DNA of 6,568 bases, taken from NCBI GenBank assembly GCA_013152625.1, contig JAADFY010000087.1, positions 1 through 6,568 on the forward strand, given 5' to 3'. A model generated the notes under the pieces. The model was given only the letters and a program-made list of their open reading frames with translations, ran no database searches and had not been told where the DNA came from. The position numbers and the translations under genes are program-made. The DNA comes from Alphaproteobacteria bacterium (GTDB taxonomy: Bacteria; Pseudomonadota; Alphaproteobacteria; Rhizobiales; Devosiaceae). The number at the start of each line of letters is the position of its first letter. Position 1 is the stretch's first letter. Shown piece by piece: positions 5,348 through 6,568 of this stretch.

Positions 5348-6017
5348 TGCAACCGGCAAGGGGGGGCGTGCACGCCGCGACAATCGGGACGGGGCTTATG
5401 ATCGATTGCGCCGGCGCTCGATTTTGGTCCATTGGCTGCGCTGGACGTTGCCTGTTGGCGGGGTGCTGATTCTGGTGGCTCTGGGGACGCAGGTTTTTCT
5501 GGGTCGCCTGATCCCGGGTCTGGAGGTCGCCGGAATACGCATCGAGGCGGATCGGATTGTGGTGGAAGGCCCGACCATCGAGGGAACTCTGGCCGGCGGC
5601 GGGCGCTATGTGCTTCGGGCCGACACGGCACAAGGCAAAGCCATCAATGCCCGTGAAATCGAACTTACCGGCCTTGGGGCGTTGCTGGAAATGGCAGACG
5701 GCGCCATTATCGATGTAACCGCCGGACGCGGGGTTTTCGACTATAGTGGGCAAAGACTGGTGCTTACCGATTCTATAAGTTTGACCGGGCCGGACGGACA
5801 GCGCGGTATTCTCGAGGGCGGCACGCTGGACGTACCCCGGCAGCGTTTTACGTCAACGGGCACGGTGCGGTTCGATTTGCCCGGCGGCGGCGTCCTGGAG
5901 GCCGATGAAATGGAATATCAGGCCAACCGGGGCCGGTGGCGTTTCGACAATGTGCGCCTGGTTATCAATCCCGAGAACCGCCCCTCCGATATCGGGCTGC
6001 GGGGAACGGCGCAATGA
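5301..6017 (+). CDS. lptC: LPS export ABC transporter periplasmic protein LptC
   Basis: LptC is anchored in the inner membrane. It receives lipopolysaccharide from the LptB2FG transporter and passes it to LptA. The 238-residue product has a basic N-terminal cytoplasmic stretch, one transmembrane helix at about residues 48-68 (LRWTLPVGGVLILVALGTQVF), and a periplasmic beta-rich domain with the repetitive pattern of the LptA/LptC fold: YVLRADTAQG, LLEMADGAIIDVTAGRGVFDY, GGTLDVPRQRF, GGGVLEADEMEYQ. The position before lptA supports the call. The start is uncertain: ATG at 5301 gives 238 residues, while ATG at 5340 gives 225 residues beginning MTDATGKGG, which looks like a natural N-terminus. Neither has a good ribosome binding site. 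The stop overlaps a mini-ORF start (ATGA at 6014-6017). Confidence 0.9.
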   Translation: MPARPTAILGANPMTDATGKGGRARRDNRDGAYDRLRRRSILVHWLRWTLPVGGVLILVALGTQVFLGRLIPGLEVAGIRIEADRIVVEGPTIEGTLAGGGRYVLRADTAQGKAINAREIELTGLGALLEMADGAIIDVTAGRGVFDYSGQRLVLTDSISLTGPDGQRGILEGGTLDVPRQRFTSTGTVRFDLPGGGVLEADEMEYQANRGRWRFDNVRLVINPENRPSDIGLRGTAQ

Positions 6018-6055
6018 TATTTTATGGTCAGGCCGGATCGAAAGAGCAGACATGA
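6014..6055 (+). other. 13-codon mini-ORF bridging lptC and lptA
   Basis: The ATG at 6014 overlaps the lptC stop (ATGA, 6014-6017). The ORF runs 13 codons (MIFYGQAGSKEQT), and its TGA at 6053-6055 overlaps the lptA ATG at 6052 (again ATGA). It also contains the purine-rich AAAGAG that could serve lptA. It could carry ribosomes from lptC to lptA, or be an accident of spacing. Confidence 0.3.
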
Positions 6056-6568
6056 TTTTTGTTACACCCCCGATACCGAACACCCCGGACACCCTGACCC
6101 GGTTGCTGGCAACGCTTGGCCTGATTCTGGTGCTTAATCTCGGTTTTGGGTTGGGTGTCTTGTCTCCGGCCCGGGCGCAATCGGTGCAGGCGTTCGGGCA
6201 GTTGGCGGGGCAGTCCGACCAGCCCGTTGAGATTACCGCCGACCGGTTCGAGATCCGCGAAGACGAGCAAAGCGCCAGCTTTACCGGCAATGTGGTGATC
6301 AAGCAGGCTGATTTCCGGCTGATGGCCCAGGAGATTGTGGTGCGGTTTGGCGCTGGCGGGCAATCAGAACTGAAAACCGTAACCACAAAAGGCAAGGTGC
6401 GGGTGGAGTATGGTGGTCAGGTCGCGGTGGCCGACCGGGGGGTGCTCGATGTGCCGACACGGATTTTCCGGCTGGTGGGTAATGTACGGGTGACCGGGGG
6501 TGGCGGGGAAATCTCCGGCAATGAACTGGTCATCGACATCGGGGCGGGCACGTCAGCGTTTTCCGGCG
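6052..6568 (+). CDS. lptA: LPS transport periplasmic bridge protein LptA (3' end outside window)
   Basis: LptA forms the periplasmic beta-jellyroll bridge that carries lipopolysaccharide from LptC to the LptD/E translocon in the outer membrane. The 172 residues in the window include a long signal peptide with a hydrophobic core at about 18-37 and likely cleavage after ARA at 42. The OstA/LptA domain then begins: PVEITADRFEIREDEQSASF at 58-77, TGNVVIKQADFRLMAQEIVV at 78-97, GGQVAVADRGVLDVPTRIFR at 121-140 and LVGNVRVTGGGGEISGNELV. The reading frame is open to the window edge without a stop. The ATG at 6052 gives a proper signal peptide. It lies 34 nt after the lptC stop, and AAAGAG a few bases upstream is a plausible ribosome binding site. 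lptB would be expected next. Confidence 0.92.
   Translation, partial: MIFVTPPIPNTPDTLTRLLATLGLILVLNLGFGLGVLSPARAQSVQAFGQLAGQSDQPVEITADRFEIREDEQSASFTGNVVIKQADFRLMAQEIVVRFGAGGQSELKTVTTKGKVRVEYGGQVAVADRGVLDVPTRIFRLVGNVRVTGGGGEISGNELVIDIGAGTSAFSG

Noticed and set aside
4965..5753. 262-codon leftward ORF across the RNase D/lptC junction
   Set aside because: It runs antisense to two clear genes, its product is rich in H, Q, P and R with no family likeness, and it has no ribosome binding site.
5853..6395. 180-codon leftward ORF over the lptC/lptA junction
   Set aside because: It is opposite two well-supported lpt genes, with no domain likeness and no initiation signal.

Overview
The window looks like the chromosome of an alphaproteobacterium, most likely of the Hyphomicrobiales (Rhizobiales). 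This rests on protein character and gene order: a short HRDC-less RNase D followed by lptC and lptA, and an EF-P gene clustered with an inositol-monophosphatase-family gene and a MotA/TolQ/ExbB-like channel gene. The DNA is GC-rich throughout. I see no mobile element, phage gene, CRISPR array, rRNA or tRNA. Placement below order level is not supported.

The window is two divergent transcription units that share a control region at 4463-4655. Leftward, in transcription order, are: a thiamine-phosphate-synthase-like protein (3860-4462); a secreted Sel1-repeat protein (2745-3863, 4-nt ATGA overlap with the previous gene); elongation factor P (2055-2618, after a 126-nt gap); an inositol monophosphatase-family phosphatase (1264-2055, 1-nt TGATG overlap); a MotA/TolQ/ExbB-like proton-channel protein (17-1170, after a 93-nt gap); and the first six codons of a partner gene that runs off the left edge (ATGA overlap at 17-20). 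Rightward are: RNase D (4656-5270); lptC (5301-6017); and lptA (6052 to the right edge, incomplete).

The rightward unit joins an RNA-trimming exonuclease to the lipopolysaccharide transport bridge (LptC inner-membrane anchor, LptA periplasmic bridge). The leftward unit mixes translation (EF-P), a phosphatase, a periplasmic repeat protein and an envelope proton channel. Start/stop overlaps suggest translational coupling within both units.

The clearest anomaly is in the channel gene. A perfect tandem 5-base duplication (287-296) shifts the reading frame. Deleting one copy restores a single 382-residue protein whose stop overlaps the next gene's start. Other points worth a second look are a ThiE-like protein lacking several expected catalytic residues, a 13-codon mini-ORF that bridges lptC and lptA through two ATGA overlaps, a PPPG stall motif at the end of the gene just upstream of efp, and paired TTGCAATG repeats upstream of the thiE-like gene. 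I found no convincing wholly new system; most of the window is conserved housekeeping and envelope genes.
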